Shown one piece after another: positions 42,749 through 51,044 of a DNA stretch of 64,000 nt; the first letter of the stretch is position 1; each line of letters starts with the position of its first letter. A program made the translations under genes and the position numbers. The stretch is taken from NCBI RefSeq assembly GCF_009649745.1, contig NZ_WJNG01000002.1, positions 268,151-332,150 on the forward strand, in the 5' to 3' direction. The notes beneath the pieces were generated by a model that had not been told where the DNA came from, made no database searches, and saw only the letters and a list, made by a program, of their open reading frames with translations. Source of the stretch: Aquibacillus halophilus (GTDB lineage: Bacteria; Bacillota; Bacilli; Bacillales; Amphibacillaceae).

Positions 42749-43667
42749 TCCATGGATCGGTTTAAATCCGTTAAGCAGGATAAGAGTGAAAGAGTCAATT
42801 AACGCTAATTACAATGCTTACTGGGTAATAGATGCACAAAATCAATATGGATTAATGATCCAATTTGACAAAGATTTTATTGCACCTAATAGATCAATCA
42901 AGTTGAACGGGATACAGGTTCTGCTAGATGACTCTTCTGTACCTAACAAACTTATACTCATATTAAACGATATGAAAGATTGGGAGATTTTCTTAATCCT
43001 TTGTAATGATTTAATTGATGAAATGAAGGAACAAGATGAAGATGTAATAACAAATGTACTAATGAGGTTAGAAAGGTGGCAGAAGTTACTACAAAAGAAA
43101 ACAAGTAAGATTTTTTCAAAAGAAGAACAGATGGGTTTATTCAGTGAATTAAAAGTCTTGCGTGATTACATCGTTCCGAAGCGTGGTTGGACAAATGGGA
43201 TTCATGGTTGGGTTGGATCCCTTGGTGATAAACAAGACTTCCTATTAGAGAATGCTGCTATTGAGGTGAAGTCTTATAGAATATCCTCGGGCAATACAAT
43301 TTGGATATCTTCTAAAGAACAATTAAATTCAGATAAAAAGCCTCTTTACCTACTTGCCTGTGCTTTGTATGAAGGAGAGAGCGGAGAAACGGTAGATGAC
43401 TTGGTTCAGTCTATCGAGAGGCAGATTGGATCAAAGGATCTTTTAATTGAGTTTTTAGAAAAAGTAGATCGTTATGGGTATATCCCGGAAATACACAAAG
43501 ACACATTATCAAAATTTGGTATGGAGCAAATAAGTGGCTTTGAAGTGAGGGAAGGGTTTCCTAAATTATCACTAAACCAGGTTTCACCATGGATTAATCA
43601 GATTAAATATAGCATTGATTTAACAGGTTGTTCAGATTATAAAGTAAATATAGATACAATATTCTAA
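42729..43667 (+). CDS. PD-(D/E)XK-motif protein of the Mza-type operon
   Basis: About 312 residues of the PD-(D/E)XK motif protein family (DUF4420). The nuclease core is seen in LFSELKVLRDYI, GWVGSLGDKQDFLLENAAIEVKSYR (D...ExK) and SSKEQLN. The N-terminus begins NPWIGLNPLSRIRV. The start is uncertain: ATG 42729 has GGTG 5 bases upstream, whereas ATG 42711 has none; both overlap the Z1 gene. It is likely the effector or a structure-specific nuclease of the system. Confidence 0.83.
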   Translation: MVITKTNPWIGLNPLSRIRVKESINANYNAYWVIDAQNQYGLMIQFDKDFIAPNRSIKLNGIQVLLDDSSVPNKLILILNDMKDWEIFLILCNDLIDEMKEQDEDVITNVLMRLERWQKLLQKKTSKIFSKEEQMGLFSELKVLRDYIVPKRGWTNGIHGWVGSLGDKQDFLLENAAIEVKSYRISSGNTIWISSKEQLNSDKKPLYLLACALYEGESGETVDDLVQSIERQIGSKDLLIEFLEKVDRYGYIPEIHKDTLSKFGMEQISGFEVREGFPKLSLNQVSPWINQIKYSIDLTGCSDYKVNIDTIF

Positions 43668-43683
43668 GAGTGGGGTTGTAACA

Positions 43684-45720
43684 ATGGTATCTTTAGAGGA
43701 GTTCCATCAAGATTTCATACAGTCGATCCTTTCTGATTCAGAAAGTCGAGGCTTAATGAAAGCCCAGTCTTTCTTTGAATTAGTTTGTGAAGATCTCATG
43801 CAAGTAGGAGACTTGACTAAAAATTACCAAATGGCTGAGTTTGTAAAAACTGGTGTCGAGGTCTACGGCTACGATTATGACGAAGATCGTAAGTTATTTA
43901 CACTGATTAATTTTCAATTTTTTCAAGACGATGTGATTGAAACATTAACCCAACAACAGGTGGGTATGAAGTTTAAACGGCTAAAGAAATTTGCAGAATT
44001 AAGTATGGATGGAATGTATCAGAATTTAGAGGAGACTTCTGATGCGTATTCTCTAGCTTATAATATACACCGTCATAATCAGAACAACTTAATCGATAAA
44101 TTTCGATTTCTTATCTTAACCGATGGAAAGATGACAAAAAATATTACTAGTATACAAAACGATCTAGTTCATGATATTGAGTGTGAACACCAAATTATTG
44201 ATATTGATTATTTATACGGTATCTTTAAGTCAGAAAATAGTTCTGGATCTTACGAAATTGACTTAAACATTCCATACCTCGAAGCACAAAGCGCATCTAA
44301 TGAATATCAATCCTATTTAGGAATTTTAGATGGGGAGCAATTATTCAATATTTACGATGAATATGGCCAAAAACTTTTAGAGCAAAATGTCCGTACTTTT
44401 CTGCAATTTAGAGGTGGCGTAAATAAGGGGATTCGAAATACAATCCAGTACAATCCCGACATGTTTTTTGCTTACAATAACGGAATTACAGCTACTGCAA
44501 CACATGTGGAAACAAAAGATGGTTTTATAACAAAAATCAGGGATTTTCAAATCGTTAATGGTGGACAAACAACGTCATCTATTTATGCTGCAAAAAAGAA
44601 TTCCAAATTAGATATTTCAAATGTTTCGGTACAAATGAAATTATCTGTTGTTAAAAATATCGAGAAGAAGAGTGAATTTGTTTCGAGTGTATCGCAATAT
44701 GCCAATACGCAGAATAAAGTAAATAAATCGGACTTCTTTTCTAATAGTCCATTTCATAAAGAAATGAAAGATTATTCGAAGCGCGTTTGGGTGTCTACAC
44801 GTGGAGGTTCTCAGAAACGGACGCATTGGTTCTATGAAAGAGTGCGGGGAGAATATTTAAATGAACAGGCTTACTTAACACCGGCAAAGAAAAAACAGTT
44901 CCAAATTGAAAACCCAAAGCATCAATTAATTGAAAAGACATTTCTGGCAAAAAGTGAAAACTCATGGAACAGAAAGCCACATATCGTATCGAAAGGTGCT
45001 CAGTATAGCTTTGCAGAATTTGCTGACTCTGTAACAGATATACTGGAGAAAAATGAGTTAGCGATCACAGAAAATTATTTTAAGGATGCAGTTTCTAGAG
45101 TGATCTTATTCCGTTCAACGGAAAAGATGGTTTCCAATGCGTCTTGGTATGAAAATGCTTTTAGGGCACAAATCGTTACCTATTCTATTGCGTTGCTCTC
45201 TGAAACTATTAGAAAGAAAAAGCTATTTTTAGATTTTAGCAAAGTTTGGGAAGAACAACGTTTGCCAACGGCGTTACAGGAGCTAATGAAGGTAATTACA
45301 AAGAAAGTCCATGAAAAAATCACAAATCCACCACCAGGCTCCGCTAACATTACGCAATGGTGTAAAAAAGAGCTCTGCTGGAACGATGTTCGTGGAATAG
45401 ATATTGATTTGGTACCAATTAAGAAAATGCTTATCACTACGGAAGAAGCAAGGTATGAGCAAAAGTCAGAGAAAAAACAAAAAGAGTTAGACAACGGTAT
45501 TGAAATTCAAGCATTTGTGGTTCAGACCAACTTTGAACACTGGATTCAACTTTACTCTTATTATATAAATAGTAATGGTATAAGATCACTAACCATTACA
45601 CAAAGGGATATTTTAAAGAAATACACAGATGGCAGAATTGGACTACCATCAGAGAAACAGTCAAAAGTCCTTTACTTCTTGTATCAGAGAGCGGTTAAAG
45701 AGGGATGGGAAGCATTATAA
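43684..45720 (+). CDS. AIPR-family protein (abortive-infection phage resistance)
   Basis: A 678-residue protein with the AIPR domain at residues 225-430. Signatures are LLEQNVRTFLQFRGGVNKGI, MFFAYNNGITATA, FQIVNGGQTTSSIYAA and SQYANTQNKVNKSDFFSN. AIPR proteins were found as plasmid abortive-infection factors in lactococci; the fold is nuclease-like and the mode of action open. It follows the PD-(D/E)XK gene by 16 bases (GTGGGG ribosome site) and ends the operon. Together with the MutL-like and Z1 proteins it fits the composition called Mza. Confidence 0.88.
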   Translation: MVSLEEFHQDFIQSILSDSESRGLMKAQSFFELVCEDLMQVGDLTKNYQMAEFVKTGVEVYGYDYDEDRKLFTLINFQFFQDDVIETLTQQQVGMKFKRLKKFAELSMDGMYQNLEETSDAYSLAYNIHRHNQNNLIDKFRFLILTDGKMTKNITSIQNDLVHDIECEHQIIDIDYLYGIFKSENSSGSYEIDLNIPYLEAQSASNEYQSYLGILDGEQLFNIYDEYGQKLLEQNVRTFLQFRGGVNKGIRNTIQYNPDMFFAYNNGITATATHVETKDGFITKIRDFQIVNGGQTTSSIYAAKKNSKLDISNVSVQMKLSVVKNIEKKSEFVSSVSQYANTQNKVNKSDFFSNSPFHKEMKDYSKRVWVSTRGGSQKRTHWFYERVRGEYLNEQAYLTPAKKKQFQIENPKHQLIEKTFLAKSENSWNRKPHIVSKGAQYSFAEFADSVTDILEKNELAITENYFKDAVSRVILFRSTEKMVSNASWYENAFRAQIVTYSIALLSETIRKKKLFLDFSKVWEEQRLPTALQELMKVITKKVHEKITNPPPGSANITQWCKKELCWNDVRGIDIDLVPIKKMLITTEEARYEQKSEKKQKELDNGIEIQAFVVQTNFEHWIQLYSYYINSNGIRSLTITQRDILKKYTDGRIGLPSEKQSKVLYFLYQRAVKEGWEAL

Positions 45721-46211
45721 ACATTGGAAAAGGAGAGAATATCCTCCTTCTACACAGAATAATACTTTTTGTACTGCTATCTGGACAGGAGATAATTTAC
45801 AAAGTTACAGGTTACTTTTTACTTTGATGGTATTAAGTAGATGATGACAGCGTTTTACATGCTTTTGGATGTTTAAATTAGGACTTCTTTAAAAGTAGAG
45901 TCAGAATAGTTAGGCGTGATGATGGTAAATTAACATAGACAGAAGCTTTACCAAACGCCCAATAAAACGAAACAATCTTCAGATCGAGGCAAAAAAATAA
46001 ACGAAAGGATATAAACCTTCATCTTTTTATAAGGAGATGTAGAGAGATAGAAAAGAATTAAACAGAACCATTTATTTTTAAAAGTCGGGATGGTACGGTT
46101 GATCTTGAAGGTGAAAATCCGATTACTGTTAAACTGAAATTGGAAAATAAAGTTCCAACTAATTTGTATACTGAGTCTACAAAAAAGGTATAGTCTCTCA
46201 TATTGAGTTGA
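45721..46211. other. Decayed intergenic region after the AIPR gene
   Basis: About 490 bases without an intact gene. Near 46080-46190 a frame reads VDLEGENPITVKLKLENKVPTNLYTESTKKV, which could be the tail of a lost gene. The stretch closes with the hairpin at 46183-46222. Confidence 0.45.
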
Positions 46212-46222
46212 CTATACCTTTT
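46183..46222. terminator. Bidirectional terminator
   Basis: 13-bp perfect stem AAAAGGTATAGTC / GACTATACCTTTT. The A and T ends allow action in both directions: for the plus-strand remnant and for the minus-strand Nudix pseudogene, whose stop codon it overlaps. Confidence 0.8.
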
Positions 46223-46607
46223 CGGTGATCAATTGCTCTACTGCAGGAATATCAGTTGGAGCCCATATTAAAGAATCTAAACTTTCCCTCTTTAGCCGGA
46301 TAAGCTTTGAATGTTTACTTACAATGGGTATGCCTTCTATTTCACATTTAATCGCTATTAGGTTAATAATAAAATTTCCGTATTCATGTGTGTTTTCATG
46401 AAACAGCCCTTTTGGCCTGATTTGGTAGTTCAATTCTTCCTCAATCTCTCTTACTAAGGCAGTTGTATAAGTCTACACCATGCTCTACTTTTCCACCAGG
46501 GAACTCCCACATATTTGGAATAGCCATTTGAGAAGATCTTAGAGCACAAAAAAATTCATTATTGTCATTTTCGAGAACTGCTGCAACTACTTTCACTGTT
46601 TTTTCAT
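46212..46607 (-). pseudogene. Frameshifted Nudix (MutT-like) hydrolase
   Basis: The minus strand reads TVKVVAAVLENDNNEFFCALRS and MWEFPGGKVEHGV, then shifts by one base into LVREIEEELNYQIRPKGLFHENTHEYGNF. A missing A at the start (ATGAAAAAACAG) also puts the ATG out of frame. The Nudix box is otherwise readable, but one of its Glu residues is Val (GKVEHGV). Two indels in short runs plus a lost ligand favour a decayed 8-oxo-dGTPase or 5-methyl-dCTPase gene over sequencing error. Confidence 0.75.
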
Positions 46608-46779
46608 TTCCGTACTCCTTATAAATGAATAATTGTAATGATAGCATTTATTCGTTCTAGCTACTAGATTATGGGTTGGTATTTGGTAGGGATTTTTACA
46701 ATTTTTGTTATACTGGAATTATGTAGAGTGATTTCAAGTAATATTCGTATTTTACTATATCATAATAGAGGTGAATCCA

Positions 46780-47103
46780 TTGCCAACATACAACAAACTA
46801 GTTAGAGATAAAATACCGGAAATTATTAAAGAGGACGGGAAAAGCTTTACAAGTAAGATTCTATCTAATGAGGAGTATCGTGATAGTTTATACAGAAAAT
46901 TAGTAGAAGAGGTAGAGGAATTAATTTCAACAGATTCTTCTTCTGAAGTAGTGGAAGAAGCTGCCGATGTAATTGAAGTGATTGAAGCGCTAATCAAATT
47001 AAATGGTTCAACTATACAAGAGGTAGAACAGGTTAAAGCTGATAAGAAAGATCGTCGGGGAGGATTTGATAAGCGGATTTTCCTTCAGGAGGTAAGTGGA
47101 TGA
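46780..47103 (+). CDS. MazG-like nucleotide pyrophosphohydrolase
   Basis: A 107-residue all-alpha NTP-PPase. It opens PTYNKLVRDKIPEIIKEDGK, the signature of the small phosphoribosyl-ATP pyrophosphohydrolase-like subfamily, and has the metal-binding helices KLVEEVEEL and VVEEAADVIEVIEAL (ExxE and ExxD patterns). It would hydrolyse a nucleoside triphosphate or modified nucleotide to the monophosphate. TTG 46780 has GAGGTG 5 bases upstream. Its stop overlaps the start of the HNH gene (ATGA), so the two proteins are made together. Confidence 0.85.
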   Translation: MPTYNKLVRDKIPEIIKEDGKSFTSKILSNEEYRDSLYRKLVEEVEELISTDSSSEVVEEAADVIEVIEALIKLNGSTIQEVEQVKADKKDRRGGFDKRIFLQEVSG

Positions 47104-48086
47104 GTCATAAGTTAAAAGTAGGTGAGCTCAAGGAACATTATCTAACTGATGAAGAAATTTGGCGTATTTTCACTGTAGTTTTGTCTAGTAAATCTGCTAA
47201 GTCATCTACCTACAAATATGCGCTGATTAAAGCACTGATAGAAAATTTGTACCAGGTCAATGATCGTTTTGAACTGACCTATGATCAACTTGCTTATTCT
47301 TTTACAAAGGTTTATTGGAATCTTATCATTCAACATGATTTGATCAAACAAAACGGAGGTAAGAATGCGAGAGTTGTAACGATTATAAAAGAAATTCAAT
47401 CAAAGTATCAGATACCTGCTGAATTCAGTTTTGATAAAATAGATGCCCAAATACAACTTAAAATGGTTTCTGCAGTGAAGACTACGATGAAACAAAATGT
47501 GTTTGGTGCACTCTATGGGGATACAAGGGAAAAATTTTATGCGTTTGATCATAAGCATGAATACTTTAAGATAAACCCAGCTGTACATAGCTTTATGTTG
47601 AACTATCAGCGACTAATTGTGAATCTTACTAACTACCATATGGCAGCAATGATTGAGCAGTTGAACGAAGTACCAAGTATCAATTATCTGCTTGGAAAGG
47701 TCGAGACTATCGCTAGGCGTTCAACGTTACGTCCTTTTGAGAAACTCTTGTTGAACCATTTCGAACATTCTTGTTTCTATTGTGGTATGGCCTTGTCTGC
47801 AGGAAAAAGGCAAACTCATGTCGATCATTTTATCCCGTGGTCCTTTGTTCAGTCAGATCATATATGGAATCTTGTTCTATCCTGTAGTACATGTAATGGT
47901 TCTAAAAGTGATAAGCTTCCGAAAAGATACTTCTTGGATTCTATTATCGATAGGAATAGTGAATTGATAGATAAGGAAGAGGATGCTCATGTGATGAGTT
48001 TCATGACAAATTATAAGGACAAGAAAATTATTCTGCTTTATGACTATTCGATTAAGAATGGGTTTGATCAGATATGGAGTCCTTAG
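47100..48086 (+). CDS. HNH endonuclease coupled to the MazG-like gene
   Basis: A 328-residue protein. The N-terminal 215 residues are helical and unassigned (LTDEEIWRIFTVVLSS...FTKVYWNLIIQHDLI). The HNH nuclease lies at 222-285: CFYCGMAL, THVDHFIPWSFV, IWNLVLSCSTCNGSKSDKLP, with two zinc-binding Cys pairs, the VDHF His pair and the Asn of WNL. It should cut nucleic acid. The ATG overlaps the stop of the pyrophosphohydrolase gene by 4 bases (ATGA). At the end of a defence island the pair is a good candidate defence unit; the target is unknown. Confidence 0.85.
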   Translation: MSHKLKVGELKEHYLTDEEIWRIFTVVLSSKSAKSSTYKYALIKALIENLYQVNDRFELTYDQLAYSFTKVYWNLIIQHDLIKQNGGKNARVVTIIKEIQSKYQIPAEFSFDKIDAQIQLKMVSAVKTTMKQNVFGALYGDTREKFYAFDHKHEYFKINPAVHSFMLNYQRLIVNLTNYHMAAMIEQLNEVPSINYLLGKVETIARRSTLRPFEKLLLNHFEHSCFYCGMALSAGKRQTHVDHFIPWSFVQSDHIWNLVLSCSTCNGSKSDKLPKRYFLDSIIDRNSELIDKEEDAHVMSFMTNYKDKKIILLYDYSIKNGFDQIWSP

Positions 48087-48194
48087 CGTATGTAATAAGA
48101 GGGGAAATAGGAGAGCACAAAATTGAAATTCAATTGGCTCAACTTCCCAAAGAGTATAAATACATAAATAACTTAATGATTAATAATTCGAAAT

Positions 48195-48419
48195 CGAAAT
48201 CGGGATATTAATCAAATTTTCATTAATTCAGAGAAGGATAGATTAGAATATTCTGTGGATGATGGTCAAGGGAACGAAATGAAATTCATCCCTTTATTCA
48301 GAGTTGAGGAAGTAAAATTTACGGTATATTTGGATCGGACAGGAAATTATCTGCAAGAAAGTAATTTTTCTTTCGCAAAGGATGGTAATCAGCGTACACA
48401 TCAACATGATTGCCTATGA
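48195..48419 (+). pseudogene. C-terminal remnant of a GH127-like (DUF1680) glycosidase
   Basis: An open frame without start, reading EKDRLEYSVDDGQGNE then MKFIPLFRVEEVKFTVYLDR, the style of the C-terminal beta domain of beta-L-arabinofuranosidases. It ends at TGA 48419. The rest of the gene (over 500 codons) is gone, and the HNH gene ends 110 bases upstream. The assignment is from memory of the family's tail and is moderate. No other gene lies between 48087 and 48506. Confidence 0.45.
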
Positions 48420-48506
48420 TAAGAAGGGGCATTGACTGAATTTATCTTAAACCTAAATACGTATATTTATAAAGTTTCACCTTTAAATTAAGAAAGGAGA
48501 TGCACC

Positions 48507-50759
48507 ATGAAAAATAAAAACAAACGACTCTACTATAAACAACCAGCAAAAGAATGGAATGAAGCTTTACCGATAGGCAATGGTAGATTAGGTGGGATGG
48601 TTTTTGGTCGTGTTCTTAAGGAACGAGTACAACTAAATGAGGATTCAGTTTGGTACGGTGGACCAAGAGATCGAAATAATCCAGATGCATTAAAGCACTT
48701 ACCTCAAATTAGAAAGTTATTATCAGATGGCAGATTGAAGGAAGCTGAAGATTTGGCGGCGCTTACCTTTACAGGCACACCAGAAACACAGCGCCATTAT
48801 GAGCCGCTAGGTGACCTATTAATAAATATGGACCACAGAGAAACAGAGATATCTAATTATTCTAGACAGCTAGATTTGGATACTGCTATTACGAGGGTGC
48901 AATATACAGTAGACGATGTCACGTTTAACCGGGAGATATTCACTAGTTATCCAGATCAGGTGATGGTGATTCGTCTAACAGCCTCTGAAGCTAACTCTAT
49001 ATCCTTTCGAACCTTGCTAGACCGTGGAAACGCAAGAAACTATGATGAACTCGAGTCTATATCTAATAATTCATTGATCATGCGAGGGAAAACAGGTGGA
49101 AAAGATGGAATTGTATTTCGAAGTAAAATAAAGGCAATACCTGAAAATGGTTCAGTAAAAACCCTTGGAAATCATTTAATCGTTGAAAAAGCAGATGCCG
49201 TAACATTGATTCTCGCAGCAGCTACATCATATCGATACGATGATCCTGAGCATCAATGTTTGAAAACTATTGAGCGGATATCAGGAAAGGCATACCAAGA
49301 GTTACGTCAAAATCATGTGGAAGATTATCAGGAATTATTTAATAGAGTAAATTTTGAATTGGGTCATTCCAAAGAAGAATTTTCTGATCTACCGACAGAT
49401 CAACGTTTAGATTTAGTGAAGGAAGGTAAACAGGATCTATCATTAATAAGCACATACTTTCAATTTGGAAGGTATTTACTAATTTCTTCTAGTCGACCTA
49501 ATTCTTTACCAGCGACATTACAAGGGATTTGGAATGAGAAAATGCTGCCACCTTGGGGCAGCAAATTTACTATTAATATCAATGCTCAGATGAATTATTG
49601 GCCAGCAGAGATCTGTAATTTATCTGAATGCCATGAGCCACTGTTTGAACATATTGAAAAAATAAAGAAAAATGGCAAAATAACCGCGGAAAGCATGTAC
49701 GGGTGTCGAGGTTTTACTGCACATCATAACACCGATATATGGGGAGACACAGCACCACAAGACATTTATATGCCAGCCACAATTTGGCCGATGGGTGCCG
49801 CATGGTTATGTTTACACTTGTGGGAGCATTTTGAGTTTACACGTAATGTGGAATTTTTGAAAAACTCATATGATACTTTAAAAGAAGCTTCTTTATTTTT
49901 TGTTGATTTTCTTATCGAGAATGAAGATGGACTGTTAATAACAACTCCTTCTGTATCACCCGAAAATACCTACATTTTACCAAATGGTGAAAAAGGAACG
50001 TTATGTGAAGGGCCTTCAATGGATAGTCAAATTATATTCGCACTCTTTACGAGTTGCATTAGTGCTAGTGAAATATTAGACGTGGATCAAATTTTTCGAA
50101 ATCAATTGCTCGAATTAAGAGAAAAATTACCAAAACCGAAAATTGGGAAACATGGTCAAATTCAAGAATGGCTGGAAGATTATGATGAAGAAGAACAAGG
50201 GCATCGTCATATTTCACATTTGTTTGCGCTGTATCCTGGAAAGCAAATATCACCAAGCACTACACCGAACTTAGTTAAAGCAGCAAAAGTAACGCTAGAA
50301 AGAAGGCTACAATCTGGCGGAGGCCATACTGGATGGAGTCGTGCCTGGATTATTAATATGTGGGCCCGTTTAGAAGAGGGGGAACTAGCTTATCAACATA
50401 TTCTTGAATTGCTTAAGTCTTCCACCTTACCGAACCTATTTGATAACCATCCACCATTTCAAATCGATGGAAACTTTGGGGGAACAGCAGGTATTGCTGA
50501 ACTATTACTTCAAAGCCATAACAATGAGTTACACTTATTTCCGGCACTACCTAGAGCATGGACTAATGGAAGTGTCAGTGGCTTAAAAGCAAGAGGTGGA
50601 TTTGAAGTTGACTTGTCGTGGGATAAGGGTGAATTGAAAGAAGCTATTATTCATTCATTAGAAGGAGAAAAATGCGTAGTCTTATTTAATAACGAAAGAA
50701 CAGAGTTTGAAACGACAGCAGGCCATACCTATCCGTTACACCATTCATGGATCAAATAA
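48507..50759 (+). CDS. GH95 alpha-L-fucosidase (or alpha-L-galactosidase)
   Basis: A 750-residue GH95 enzyme without signal peptide, so cytoplasmic. N-terminal beta-sandwich (LYYKQPAKEWNEALPIGNGRLGGMVFG), (alpha/alpha)6 barrel with NINAQMNYWPAE (the two Asn that activate water), AHHNTDIWGD, QEWLEDYDEEEQGHRHISHLF (the acid Glu) and FQIDGNFGGTAGIAE (the essential Asp). It inverts alpha-1,2-fucosyl or alpha-L-galactosyl links of plant xyloglucan or host glycans. AAGGAG precedes the ATG by 8 bases. The GH2 fragment behind it and the GH43 gene suggest plant cell wall use. Length is normal for the family. Confidence 0.93.
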   Translation: MKNKNKRLYYKQPAKEWNEALPIGNGRLGGMVFGRVLKERVQLNEDSVWYGGPRDRNNPDALKHLPQIRKLLSDGRLKEAEDLAALTFTGTPETQRHYEPLGDLLINMDHRETEISNYSRQLDLDTAITRVQYTVDDVTFNREIFTSYPDQVMVIRLTASEANSISFRTLLDRGNARNYDELESISNNSLIMRGKTGGKDGIVFRSKIKAIPENGSVKTLGNHLIVEKADAVTLILAAATSYRYDDPEHQCLKTIERISGKAYQELRQNHVEDYQELFNRVNFELGHSKEEFSDLPTDQRLDLVKEGKQDLSLISTYFQFGRYLLISSSRPNSLPATLQGIWNEKMLPPWGSKFTININAQMNYWPAEICNLSECHEPLFEHIEKIKKNGKITAESMYGCRGFTAHHNTDIWGDTAPQDIYMPATIWPMGAAWLCLHLWEHFEFTRNVEFLKNSYDTLKEASLFFVDFLIENEDGLLITTPSVSPENTYILPNGEKGTLCEGPSMDSQIIFALFTSCISASEILDVDQIFRNQLLELREKLPKPKIGKHGQIQEWLEDYDEEEQGHRHISHLFALYPGKQISPSTTPNLVKAAKVTLERRLQSGGGHTGWSRAWIINMWARLEEGELAYQHILELLKSSTLPNLFDNHPPFQIDGNFGGTAGIAELLLQSHNNELHLFPALPRAWTNGSVSGLKARGGFEVDLSWDKGELKEAIIHSLEGEKCVVLFNNERTEFETTAGHTYPLHHSWIK

Positions 50760-50954
50760 GGTAGAGGTAGAACATTTGAACATTTGCTACAACCCGGGAA
50801 AGGATCCTCGGATATTCCGGAAATTGGTATGAGGTTTGGTTTATCAGATTCATTTGATAAGATGGAATGGTTTGGCAAAGGACCACATGAAACTTATTGG
50901 GATCGACAAAAAAGTGGAAAAGTCACTAAACATAAAGTAAAAGGATTAATTTAA
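50760..50954 (+). pseudogene. C-terminal fragment of a GH2 beta-galactosidase
   Basis: Directly after the GH95 stop and in the same frame, 65 codons read SSDIPEIGMRFGLSDSFDKM and EWFGKGPHETYWDRQKSGKV, the small-chain domain of LacZ-type enzymes (GMRFxLP...VEWYGRGPHENYxDR). It ends at TAA 50954. No start and no catalytic domain remain. Confidence 0.8.
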
Positions 50955-51044
50955 AAAACTTATTAAAAGTGTATGCAATCCTAAGTAGCTAATCTACTCT
51001 TCTAAAGGGAAAGACTATCGAAAAATAGGGAGGAATTTTAATCC

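Noticed and set aside
45629-45844. 71-codon frame across the AIPR stop
   Set aside because: It lies mostly inside the AIPR gene in another frame and has no start signal.
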